11,165 nucleotides of DNA from Ochromonadaceae sp. CCMP2298. Taxonomy: Eukaryota; Sar; Synurophyceae; Ochromonadales; Ochromonadaceae. How positions within the stretch are numbered: the first letter of the stretch is position 1; each line of letters starts with the position of its first letter. Shown here piece after piece: positions 1 to 8,011 of the stretch. The notes beneath the pieces were generated by a model. The model did not search any database. It saw only the letters and a program-made list of their open reading frames with translations, and had not been told where the DNA came from. A program made the translations under genes and the position numbers. The stretch spans positions 1-11,165 of the forward strand of contig MU634605.1 in NCBI GenBank assembly GCA_026770595.1, given 5' to 3'.

Positions 1-146
1 CATAACCCATAACCCATAACCCATAACCCATAACCCATAACCCATAATCCATAATCCATAACCCATAACCCATAACCCATAACCCATAACCCATAACCCA
101 TAATCCATAACCCATAACCCATAACCCATAACCCATAACCCATAAC
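1..146. repeat. 7-bp telomere-like tandem repeat (G strand TTATGGG)
   Basis: Twenty head-to-tail copies of CATAACC fill bases 1-140, and a partial copy runs to 146. Only three copies vary (CATAATC at 43, 50 and 99). The C-rich strand reads 5' to 3' from the left edge, which is the orientation expected at a left chromosome end. The G-strand unit TTATGGG is TTAGGG with one extra T. I recall the same seven bases inside the 12-bp Allium telomere unit, but that is no sign of kinship. The array starts at base 1, so its true length is unknown. It lies inside, or cuts off, the - strand carotenoid oxygenase gene. It is either a telomere, an interstitial telomere-like block, or an intronic minisatellite; the sequence alone does not decide. 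Confidence 0.9.
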
Positions 147-166
147 ACACGTAACGCATATTTTAC

Positions 167-1150
167 CTGTTGGTGGATGAGCAAATGCGGGGGTGTGCGG
201 AGAAGGGCTGCTTGCGCTTCAGCAGACCGTTGATGGTGGTGGGGCCGACTGTGTGTGTGTGTGTGTTTGTTAGTATGTGTGTGTTTGTGTGCGTGCGTGT
301 GTGTATGGGTAGGTGGGTGTGTATGTGTGTGTGTGTGTGTTGAGGGGAGGGGTGGGGGAGGGTGTGTGTGGAGGGGTTGGAGTGGGGGGTAGGTTGGTAT
401 AAAGGGAAGCAGGGTGGGTGTCAAAAGAGACAGAAAACATACACACAGACATGCACATACACTTAAGAAAGATATTAGCACCGACAAAGGTAGAGACATC
501 GACACGCACACAGACACAGACTCAGACTCACGTGTGCGCAGCGTGCCTGGCTCCAGGTTGTGCGGCAGACTAGACTCGTACATTGCCAGCAGCCGCCCAG
601 CCCAGTAGACAGCATTGGTATTCGCCGTGTCACGCACAGAGAGTGAGAAGATATTAGCCAATTGCCCGCCCTTCTTGGCTGTCCCGAAGGCCCCCCGGGT
701 CAGTATCCGCTTCATCTTGCGCTCCGTCTTGTACCCCTGCGTGCGTACGAAGCGGTTGCGGAACAGCGCCTGACCGTCGTTGAACGTGACCGCGGTCACC
801 ATACCATCCGCGTCGAACGGGTGCAACACCGGCTCCTTGCCGGATTCGAACTTGGCATGCCCGTTGCGATAGTACGTACCTTTGAGGTCCTTGGGCAGGT
901 TAGAGCCTATGTTCTCGCAGACCTCTTTCTGGCAGGTGGTGAAGCCTGACTCCCAGGCTTTTTGGTTGTAAACGATGCCGGGGCTGGCTGTGTCAGTGGG
1001 GGTGGGGGTGTCGGTGGGGGTTTCGACTGTGGCGAGGAGAGCAGAGCCAGACTGGCCGACATTGGGCAGTGTCATACGAGACAGAGTGAAGGCCAGGACA
1101 CCAGGGAGTTTGCAGAGTGTGCCGACCAGCGCCAGCAGCAAGAATCTCAT
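167..1150 (-). CDS. Carotenoid cleavage oxygenase (RPE65/CCD family), N-terminal part, probably plastid-targeted
   Basis: Enzymes of this family split or isomerise carotenoid and apocarotenoid double bonds with an Fe(II) held by four histidines. Model: exon 1 is 1150 down to 532 (619 bp; start MRFLLLALVG), an intron with GTGAGT donor covers 531-249, and exon 2 is 248-167 with a GTAAAA donor after it. The junction keeps frame (C|TC, Leu207). About 234 residues are visible of the usual 500-600. Residues 1-20 look like a signal peptide. It ends GVLA followed by Phe, then Ser/Thr-rich sequence, the bipartite plastid address of algae with red secondary plastids. Family motifs follow in order: LKGTYYRNG, HPFDADGMV, FRNRFVRT, AFGT, NTNAVYWAGRLLAMYE and PFSAHPRI. 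His225 in AHPRI aligns with the first iron-binding histidine. The other three histidines, and so the active site, would lie beyond exon 2, where only 18 bases separate its end from the TTATGGG repeat. The gene is therefore cut by the window edge or truly truncated. Family assignment is strong; substrate is unknown. Confidence 0.88.
251..340. repeat. GT/CA microsatellite in the oxygenase intron
   Basis: An impure (GT)n run, with TTTG, TAGTATG and TGCG interruptions, fills this stretch. G-rich low-complexity sequence continues to about 410. On the - strand it is a CA run that ends directly at the inferred splice acceptor of oxygenase exon 2 (CACAG at 253-249). A CA repeat thus sits where a pyrimidine tract is normally found, which may weaken or vary splicing. 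No protein-coding reading of this stretch is credible. Confidence 0.85.
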
Positions 1151-1477
1151 TGGATGTTATTGGATGTTGAAGTCGGAGGTGGATGAAGATTGCACTGCGG
1201 GGTCGGTTTGCTGCGAGTGCGCGCGTGAGGCAGGAGCGCGGGTGAGTTGGGGAAGGTCTATTGTGGGAGCAGACACTGTCGTCTAGCTACCGCTCTGCCT
1301 AGGGTTTCCGGCTGAGTGGCCCAGTCAGTCGGCGGCCGATTCGTCTCCGGCTGATGCGTCGGCTGATTCGACGCCAAAGGCCGAACCATTTTTTTCGGCG
1401 AAAAAAGCCACGTATTTCGGCAAAAACATAACATTTTTACCCAAAATAACAATTTACCCCAAAACATTTTTTCTTTC
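1151..1477. other. Intergenic stretch: 5' region of the oxygenase gene up to the inverted-repeat element
   Basis: I see no gene here. Bases 1290-1375 repeat a CGGCTGA / GGCCGATTCG motif several times. Around 1388-1406 a T run and an A run flank CGGCG and could form a small hairpin. The rest, to 1477, is AT-rich and ends in a T/C tract just before the element. It should hold the promoter and 5' leader of the - strand oxygenase gene, but no convincing TATA box or other motif stands out. Confidence 0.5.
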
Positions 1478-2874
1478 CAGGAACAAGGTCCAGTGTCCAG
1501 GATGTTTGGGTTCCAGTTTGGGACAAAACTGGCAACTCTCGGCGGAATTTAAGCGGCCTAATTTCTTCCCAAATTTTAAATCGTCAAAAATGGAAAAATT
1601 CCACCAATATTTTCAATCTTCCCACCCACATTTTCCACTCAGCTCCAGAACTCATATCCGTATAAATTGAGCAATTCTCTAGTGATCGACTGACTTATTG
1701 ATGCTTTAGCTTACAGTTTACCCATGATACTTCACATGTCAAACAAAAATTAAGGTCTGGCGGGCTTCAGCGGGGCAGAAATGGAGAGTGCGGCGGGAGC
1801 TGCATTTTTGTTTTGCTGCAAATTAAACCCGATTTTTTGTGATCATCAAAGATGGATATTACAGCAATTTTTGAGTTTCACGAAGGGTAAAATCGCGAAG
1901 GATAAAATACTGCTGTCATTTTTGCTATGCTTGGTAGTATTCCGCAATGCAATGATGAGCAACATTCGCCAGCATCCACCAATAGATAGCCCAGTAAAAT
2001 TAAGCAACATCTGGCAGCTCCACCACTTGCAATCGCAGGCAAAGATCTGCAGAGAAGCACCTTGCTATAATCTACAATTGTCTCCAATGAAGCCCTTGCA
2101 ACTATCCGCAGACAAATTCGCCACGGCAATCAGCAATGGTTGGCAATCACGTCGCTCGCGGCTGTAAAGTAATTCCTCGCAATCTATGCTGCTGCGCACT
2201 TGTGCAGTTGCGAGCAGTCATGCGATTCGCGATCTGACGCAGCCACCAGCAACTCTGAGGTAGTAGAATTTCAGCAGTTGGCAGCAGTGCCCTTCATGGC
2301 GATTCTCACTAATTTCCTGCAGCAACAAGCAAGGCACCCTTTCGCAGCATTTTGCAAAACAGCTCGCGACCAAAAAAAGGACAGATTTCTCGCAACAATT
2401 ACCCGCCGGCAATTTGTTCAGCGTTTTTTGCAAAATTTTCCTGTCCCCTTTTACCAGTGCGGATGGCGGCCGTAGAAGCGGCGGCAAGAGTTGGACCTGT
2501 AGCAGCTTACTGATGCCATAATACGGTTCAACAATATATTATATGATAGTAGAAGCCAGTCTAATGCCTTGGGGCTGTAAAAGGTACTCTAGAACTGCAC
2601 GATATTGCCTCCTGAAACTCTGTTTAGCGGAACATCATTCAGAGGCACTTGCTTGCAACGTTTGCAATGCATTCATCGATATGAGTAGTAATTTCTGGCT
2701 AAACTAGTCACAATACATATATAGATTGATTTTCTAGGCTTCTTTTTGAGTGTAAGTTTGAAACATAGTCACATTGCATGAATAATTTGTTGGCATCTGG
2801 ATTGACAGCAGAGGTAGAGCAACGTAACAGTATACCTTCATACAAAGATACGTCAGGATAGTATAAAAAAACAA
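1478..2874 (+). repeat. Left arm of the inverted repeat
   Basis: This arm is AT-richer than the flanking genes. From about 1790 to 2440 it is dense in GCAA, CAGCAA, CGCAAT and TTGC motifs, with recurrent TTCGCC or GATTCGCGA. Such clustering resembles subterminal transposase-binding repeats, though this is not shown. Open frames of 128 codons (1781-2167) and 91 codons (2200-2475) exist, but frames are open on both strands over the same bases and none resembles a known family. I do not call them genes. Their conservation between arms only reflects the arms' near identity. Confidence 0.9.
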
Positions 2875-2875
2875 C

Positions 2876-3105
2876 AAAAATTAGTATAGATGGGCTTATA
2901 TGAAGATCGGTAGCAGGCATCATCCGTCGAGCTGCAGATACCGAATGGTGAGAACCGCTCAGGCCTGTACTTCTCGGACAGATCTTTGACGCTCTTGCCG
3001 AAGTAGACCGAGGCTCTCCCAAGCCATTCCTTCACCTCGAGGAGTTTTCGTTTTTTTCCGAGTTCACGGCTGCCTCGCCTCCGCAAAACGTCTGCACAGG
3101 GATTT
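2876..3105 (-). pseudogene. Coding-like fragment in the core of the inverted-repeat element, unknown family
   Basis: The 364-bp core (2875-3238) has no counterpart in either arm. On the - strand a frame is open from just after a stop near 3105 into the left arm, where it ends at 2853. It includes KKRKLLEVKEWLGRASVYF, then KSVKDLSEKYRPERFSPFG. Composition is protein-like (mixed charged and aromatic residues) and the DNA is GC-richer than the arms. No ATG begins it. A CTGTGCAG sequence about 20 bases upstream of the first basic residues could be a splice acceptor, so it may be one exon. I do not recognise the family. It may be a remnant of the element's own protein or a captured host exon. The rest of the core (3106-3238) shows nothing I can assign. 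Confidence 0.35.
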
Positions 3106-3238
3106 TTGTAACGTCCTCACACTTTTGGACCATTTTGGAGTTGATTGAACTAAATTCACTTCAAGATTGCTCTCGACTGGTGCATTCAATTGAGATGAAT
3201 CCTCTCATTTCATGATGGGGGTGTCTTTTCCCTACTCT

Positions 3239-4635
3239 TTGTTTTTTTATACTATCCTGACGTATCTTTGTATGAAGGTATACTGTTACGTTGCTCTACC
3301 TCTGCTGTCAATCCAGATGCCAACATATTATTCATGCACTGTGACTATATTTCAAACTTACACTCAAAAAGAAGCCTAGAAAATCAATCTATATATGTAT
3401 TGTGACTAGTTTAGCCAGAAATTACTACTCATATCGATGAATACATTGCAAACGTTGCAAGCAAGTGCCTCTGAATGATGTTCCGCTAAACAGAGTTTCA
3501 GGAGGCAATATCGTGCAGTTCTAGAGTACCTTTTACAGCCCCAAGGCATTAGACTGGCTTCTACTATCATATAATATATTGTGGAACCGTATTATGGCAT
3601 CAGTAAGCTGCTACAGGTCCAACTCTTGCCGCCGCTTCTACGGCCGCCATCCGCACTGGTAAAAGGGGACAGGAAAATTTTGCAAAAAACGCTGAACAAA
3701 TTGCCGGTAGGTAATTGTTGCGAGAAATCTGTCCTTTTTTTGGTCGCGAGCTGTTTTGCAAAATGCTGCGAAAGGGTGCCTTGCTTGTTGCTGCAGGAAA
3801 TTAGTGAGAATCGCCATGAAGGGCACTGCTGCCAACTGCTGAAATTCTACTACCTCAGAGTTGCTGGTGGCTGCGTCAGATCGCGAATCGCATGACTGCT
3901 CGCAACTGCACAAGTGCGCAGCAGCATAGATTGCGAGGAATTACTTTACAGCCGCGAGCGACGTGATTGCCAACCATTGCTGATTGCCGTGGCGAATTTG
4001 TCTGCGGATAGTTGCAAGGGCTTCATTGGAGACAATTGCAGATTATAGCAAGGTGCTTCTCTGCAGATCTTTGCCTGCGATTGCAAGTGGTGGAGCTGCC
4101 AGATGTTGCTTAATTTTACTGGGCTATCTATTGGTGGATGCTGGCGAATGTTGCTCATCATTGCATTGCGGAATACTACCAAGCATAGCAAAAATGACAG
4201 CAGTATTTTATCCTTCGCGATTTTACCCTTCGTGAAACTCAAAAATTGCTGTAATATCCATCTTTGATGATCACAAAAAATCGGGTTTAATTTGCAGCAA
4301 AACAAAAATGCAGCTCCCGCCGCACTCTCCATTTCTGCCCCGCTGAAGCCCGCCAGACCTTAATTTTTGTTTGACATGTGAAGTATCATGGGTAAACTGT
4401 AAGCTAAAGCATCAATAAGTCAGTCGATCACTAGAGAATTGCTCAATTTATACGGATATGAGTTCTGGAGCTGAGTGGAAAATGTGGGTGGGAAGATTGA
4501 AAATATTGGTGGAATTTTTCCATTTTTGACGATTTAAAATTTGGGAAGAAATTAGGCCGCTTAAATTCCGCCGAGAGTTGCCAGTTTTGTCCCAAACTGG
4601 AACCCAAACATCCTGGACACTGGACCTTGTTCCTG
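3239..4635 (-). repeat. Right arm of the inverted repeat
   Basis: This is the reverse complement of the left arm, at about 99% identity. The differences I saw include one Val/Ala-type change opposite about 2080, two adjacent changes opposite about 2408-2411, and single changes opposite about 2528, 2671, 2764, 2774 and 2787. The differences are scattered and there are no indels, as expected for a young element or for arms kept alike by gene conversion. The outer tip ends at 4635, 207 bases before the 5-phosphatase start codon. Confidence 0.9.
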
Positions 4636-4842
4636 TGAATCCTTTAGATTCCTACGTGACATTATTGTGCTTGTCCATGCCGCGTGTCTGCTCAACTGAG
4701 TGGCGCCTACACGGTCCGCATTGAGCAACCGATCCCTATATTGGTCTACATTGGCGTCCAGTCGATTCGGCATATTGGGAATATCTGGATTGTGCCGGCA
4801 GAGAAAAGCAGTCCAGACCCAGGCGGCAGAGAAAAAATAGTG
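4636..4842 (+). other. Residual 5' region of the 5-phosphatase gene
   Basis: These 207 bases separate the element from the inferred start codon. The frame of the 5-phosphatase is open upstream to a TGA at 4657-4659, but it holds no ATG before 4843, so an extension would need a spliced upstream exon. The remaining promoter and 5' leader of the gene must lie here unless transcription starts inside or beyond the element. No clear core promoter motif is visible. Confidence 0.5.
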
Positions 4843-7800
4843 ATGCAAGCTTCAGTTGCTGGTGAGCAGCTCGAGAAGCTGGAGGCGGCGTACCAGCGAT
4901 GGGTGTACAATCAGCTGGAGACGCGTGTACAGGAATATTCGGACGTGGACGAGATGGTAATTAAATGCGCCACGTGGAATGTGAACGCGAAGTTCCCGCA
5001 GGAGGCCTCGGACGAATATCTGCGCGAGTGGCTATGGCCAGAAGGCACGTCCACTGCGGATATATACGTCATCACGCTGCAGGAGGTGGTGGATTTGAAT
5101 GTACTGAACAGTCTGGTCGAGCGCAACCACGCCGCGCCCGTGCAATGGATGCGCCTGCTGCTGCAGACTCTCAACGCCTTCGGCAGTTACGCGATCTGCT
5201 TCAAGAAGACCTTGGTGGGCCTGATGGTGGCGGTCTTCGTGCGCACAAACCTCGTGCCCTGCATCCACCACATCTCCTGTGCGCTCACCTACGCGGGTAA
5301 CTACGGCACCACGGGCAACAAGGGCGGCATCTCGGTCTCCCTGCGCGTGAACGATTCCTCTCTCTGCTTCGTGGCGGCGCACTTTCACGCGCACAGGGAG
5401 AACGTGGCTGCGCGCAACGCCGACTTCCACCTGATCAGGTATATCACCCCCTCCATCTATATATGTCTAACCCCCTCCATCTATGCTATGTCTAAACCTC
5501 TCTACATATGTAACCCTCCTCTATGCATTTACCCTTTCTACCTTAGGGAGAACGCCGACTTCGTTCCCTGGACCATGTTGCAGGCGCAGGCGGAGGGGCT
5601 GCTGTGCACCATGGACGAGATGGACTGCGCGCTCAGCGAGCTGGACGACCGACGCTCCAACAGCCAGAAGCGAGAGAATGAGAGGGAGAGAAACGGCAAT
5701 TCCGGGAAGGATACTGGGGCTGGTGAGGGTGAGGAGGGTGAGGGCAGCGACGATGGCACCCTCTCTACCAGCCCCCACACATTCCCCCTCCCTACACCCC
5801 CTCCCCCGGCCTCTCCTTCCACATTCGGCTTCCATTTGCCTCACTTGGTGCACGGACATGGTGGAAAAATAGCGCCTTTTTCGTCCCCTGCCCCCACTGT
5901 CTCTACCTTTACCTCTGCCTGTGACGCGCAGGGGGTGCCGACGCTGGAGCGGACTGGGTCGGGGATATCTGCAGAGTCTGGGGAATCAGGCAAGTCAGAA
6001 GACGGGGTTGCACCTATACCTATGTCCCCTGTGAAAAGACGCGACTCCGCCTCCTCCTCGCTTTTGCGCAGCATGTTCGAAAGTGAGACCGCACGGCCCC
6101 TCAGCCCCACTCGCCACACACCCAAGAGCACCCAGGGGCAGGGGCAGGGGGCATCCCACGCGGTGCGTTTGCTGCTCGGCTATAGCCCCGAGGTGGTGCC
6201 TTTGCTGTCTCACGAGTACGTGTTCTGGATGGGCGACCTCAACTACCGCATCGACCACATCAGCACGGACGAGGTGCTCAGGCGGATAAAGGAAAATCGG
6301 CTCGACACGTTAATAATATCTGATCAATTGTACATAGAGCGGCAAAAGCAGAACTGCTTTACGGGCTTCCGGGAGGGGCCTCTATCCTTCAACCCCACCT
6401 ATAAGTACGAGCCGGGCACGGACGAGTACGAGAAGCGGGAGGGCAAGCCTCTGCGCGCCCCTGCATGGTGTGACCGCATTCTGTGGAAGTGCCAGCACAG
6501 CGAGGGAGACGTCACGCTCATGCACTACAGGGCAGCTCCAGGTACGCACAGTACGTACACAATGATCTATCACCTATCACTAGGGACCTCTCATTCCTTT
6601 ACCCCGACACCTTTTCCCTTCCCCCCTCCCTCCCCCCCACACACAACACTCGCCACCTGCCTCCTGCCCCCTGCTTCCCTCCAGCCCTGCGTATCTCTGA
6701 CCACAAGCCCGTGAGCGCTCTTTTCAGCTGCAGGATACGGCGCGTGGCCAGGTAGGTTGCATTACATAAAAGATGTCTTTTTATCACGATTCCTTACCCA
6801 AATCTGGTCTTTTCACCTCGAACATATGCTAACTGGCTTTTATTTCTACAACTCTATACTTTATGGTTTATCTAATTTGGTCTGCGGATGTTTCTCAGGG
6901 CGCTTCTGCTGCCTCTGTACACGCAGCTGCTGGCCACGGTGGACCAGTGGATGCTGGACGCCACGCCCAGACTGGCAGTGCAGGGGGGGAGCATCGACTT
7001 CGGCGCAGTCACCAACAATGTGAGGAGGGGGCAGAGAGGGCAGCATTTTATCCCCAACCACACCACACTCACACCATACCCTCTCATCACAGATCAAGTA
7101 CAGCGCCTTCGTCACGCTTGCGAACACGGGCAAGGTCATGGCCGACTGGTCGTTCGTGCCCAGGGAGCAGGATCAGGGCGAGCAAGCAGGAGCAAGACGA
7201 AAGTCTGCCCCCCGTGTCCCAGTGATCTCAGCCAGCAAGTCATGGCTATCTATGTCTCCCCCCGATGGGGTGCTAGCGCCCGGTGCTGAGGTGCGTGTGG
7301 AGTTCGAGATCTATGTCCACTGAATATGTATTTAACCCCCTTCCTCTACCTACCTATAACCCCGTACAGGTGCGAGTGGAGGTGGTGCTGGAGCTGAATC
7401 TGGAGGAGGCCTATGACGTGGTCAACCGCCGCGACAACAGCCTCGAGGACGTGCTGGTGCTGAGAGTGCAGGGGGGCGCGGACTACTTCTGTGCAGTGTC
7501 GGGGGTGGTGGACGCCGCCACTTGCGAGGTGGTGTGCAACGCTTATGCCAAACTTCACATAAACAGACAGGTTGTGAGAGAGGTAAAGGGCCGCGGGGAT
7601 GATGAGGAGGTAGATCGAGCAAAGCGCAGCCAAGATAGCTCTGATTCTGCGGATAGCAGTGGCTCCAGCTCGCACCGGGTGAGTCTGCTACGGTCTAGCC
7701 TCTACGCGGGCAAGTGTGCGTATAAGAGTGTGTACGCTGTGACGAGTGCATATGACGATAACGGACAGCTTGTGGAGGAGGGGGGTCGTGCAGGGATGGG

Positions 7801-7900
7801 GGTGATTAATATGGGGTTGGGGTTGATGGGGACAGACGAGGGGGCGGGAGAGGGCGAGGAGGTAGAGGATGCAGGGCACGACACACATGATTTTCTATGA
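4843..7900 (+). CDS. OCRL/INPP5B-type inositol polyphosphate 5-phosphatase with ASH domain
   Basis: The enzyme removes the 5-phosphate from phosphoinositides such as PI(4,5)P2 on endosomal, Golgi or ciliary membranes. Exons by my model: 4843-5438, 5547-6541, 6685-6751, 6899-7019, 7093-7290 and 7370-7900. All introns are GT-AG and the phases fit, giving 835 residues. Catalytic marks are TWNVN (Trp45), LQEVVD (Glu81), GNKGGI, AAHFHAH, WMGDLNYRI (Asp429, Asn431), APAWCDRILW (504-513) and SDHKPV (535-540); every key residue is intact. A linker leads to an ASH domain (about 577-704) starting SIDFGAVTNN, with KYSAFVTLANTGKVMADW and LEDVLVLRVQGGADYFCAVSG. This order is that of OCRL and INPP5B. The PH-like N-terminus and C-terminal RhoGAP domain are absent; a Ser-rich, then Gly/Glu-rich tail ends the protein. 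Residues about 234-410 are a Ser/Pro/Gly-rich insert between HxxAH and WMGD. The first ATG in frame is at 4843. Membrane targeting is inferred from the family. Confidence 0.9.
5439..5546 (+). repeat. Intron 1 of the 5-phosphatase, built of degenerate tandem repeats, no stop codon
   Basis: The 108-bp intron starts GTATAT after CAG and ends CCTTAG. Most of it is two to four degenerate copies of a ~25-bp unit, CCCCTCCATCTAT followed by a TATGTCTAA-like part. Its length is a multiple of three and it has no stop in the gene's frame, so retention would add 36 residues instead of ending translation. Splicing is inferred because the encoded segment (YITPSIYICLTPS...) is foreign to the family, while removing it restores a continuous Arg-Glu-Asn-Ala-Asp-Phe reading. 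Confidence 0.75.
5653..6160 (+). other. Low-complexity insert within the 5-phosphatase catalytic domain (coding)
   Basis: The frame stays open, but the encoded sequence moves from Arg/Asn/Glu-rich through Gly/Glu-rich and Pro/Ser-rich to a Ser-rich stretch with likely phosphorylation sites (MSPVKRRDS, RPLSPTRHTPK). Family members have only about 30-40 residues between the HxxAH and WxGDxNYR motifs; here there are more than 200. It probably forms a disordered surface loop. A GTGAGG at 5723 and a CAG at 5929-5931 could act as splice sites, but removing 209 bases would break the frame, so I kept it as exon. Confidence 0.65.
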
Positions 7901-8011
7901 AGCTCTATTTCTAGATTACACACGATTTCTAGATTATGCTGGTACCGAACATTGAGTTAAAGATAAAATTATCATTGGCGACCTTTTTCATACACGACCG
8001 GCCGACGCATA
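7901..8011. other. Short spacer between the 5-phosphatase stop and the retroelement
   Basis: This is AT-rich, with TTTCTAGATTA repeated twice just after the stop codon (about 7909 and 7927). It presumably holds the 3' untranslated region of the 5-phosphatase. No canonical AATAAA is seen. The left end of the retroelement must lie here or just inside 8012, but no terminal repeat was found to fix it. Confidence 0.4.

Larger units (their letters stand above)
1478..4635. mobile_element. Long inverted-repeat (foldback/TIR-type) element, 3,158 bp
   Basis: Two arms of 1,397 bp (1478-2874 and 3239-4635) are reverse complements of each other around a 364-bp core. Paired positions sum to 6113 at both the outer and the inner boundary, so the arms are collinear with no net insertion or deletion. 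By eye I find about eight mismatches, roughly 99% identity. The outer tips read CAGGAACAAGG inward. No transposase is visible and no target-site duplication is evident: the left flank ends TTTCTTTC, the right flank starts TGAATCCTTT. Foldback elements, long-TIR Mutator-like elements and non-autonomous relatives have this shape. A plain inverted duplication without transposition remains possible. The element sits between two divergent genes, about 207 bp upstream of the 5-phosphatase start codon. Transcription across it would give a hairpin RNA with a very long stem. Confidence 0.75.

Noticed and set aside
1-146. A CRISPR-like array.
   Set aside because: The unit is 7 bp and continuous, with no spacers; it is a simple tandem repeat.
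662-949. Open + strand frames across the oxygenase exon.
   Set aside because: They are shadows; the - strand translation carries a continuous series of CCD family motifs.
1781-2475. Open frames of 128 and 91 codons in the left arm, repeated in the right arm, as possible conserved genes.
   Set aside because: They are identical in both arms only because the arms are copies. Opposite-strand frames are open over the same bases, and none shows a recognisable motif.
1464-4650. A target-site duplication flanking the inverted-repeat element.
   Set aside because: The bases just outside the arms (TTTCTTTC and TGAATCCTTT) do not match, and trimming the ends by up to about ten bases gives no duplication.
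4684-4842. An N-terminal extension of the 5-phosphatase from position 4684.
   Set aside because: That position is GTG, not ATG; a eukaryotic start is far more likely at the ATG at 4843 or in an unseen upstream exon.
4561-4848. A 95-codon - strand frame spanning the right tip of the element.
   Set aside because: It crosses the element boundary, overlaps the 5-phosphatase 5' region and has no family resemblance.
5723-5931. An extra intron in the low-complexity insert.
   Set aside because: Donor- and acceptor-like sites and a pyrimidine-rich stretch exist, but removing 209 bases breaks the downstream catalytic frame, which is open without splicing.
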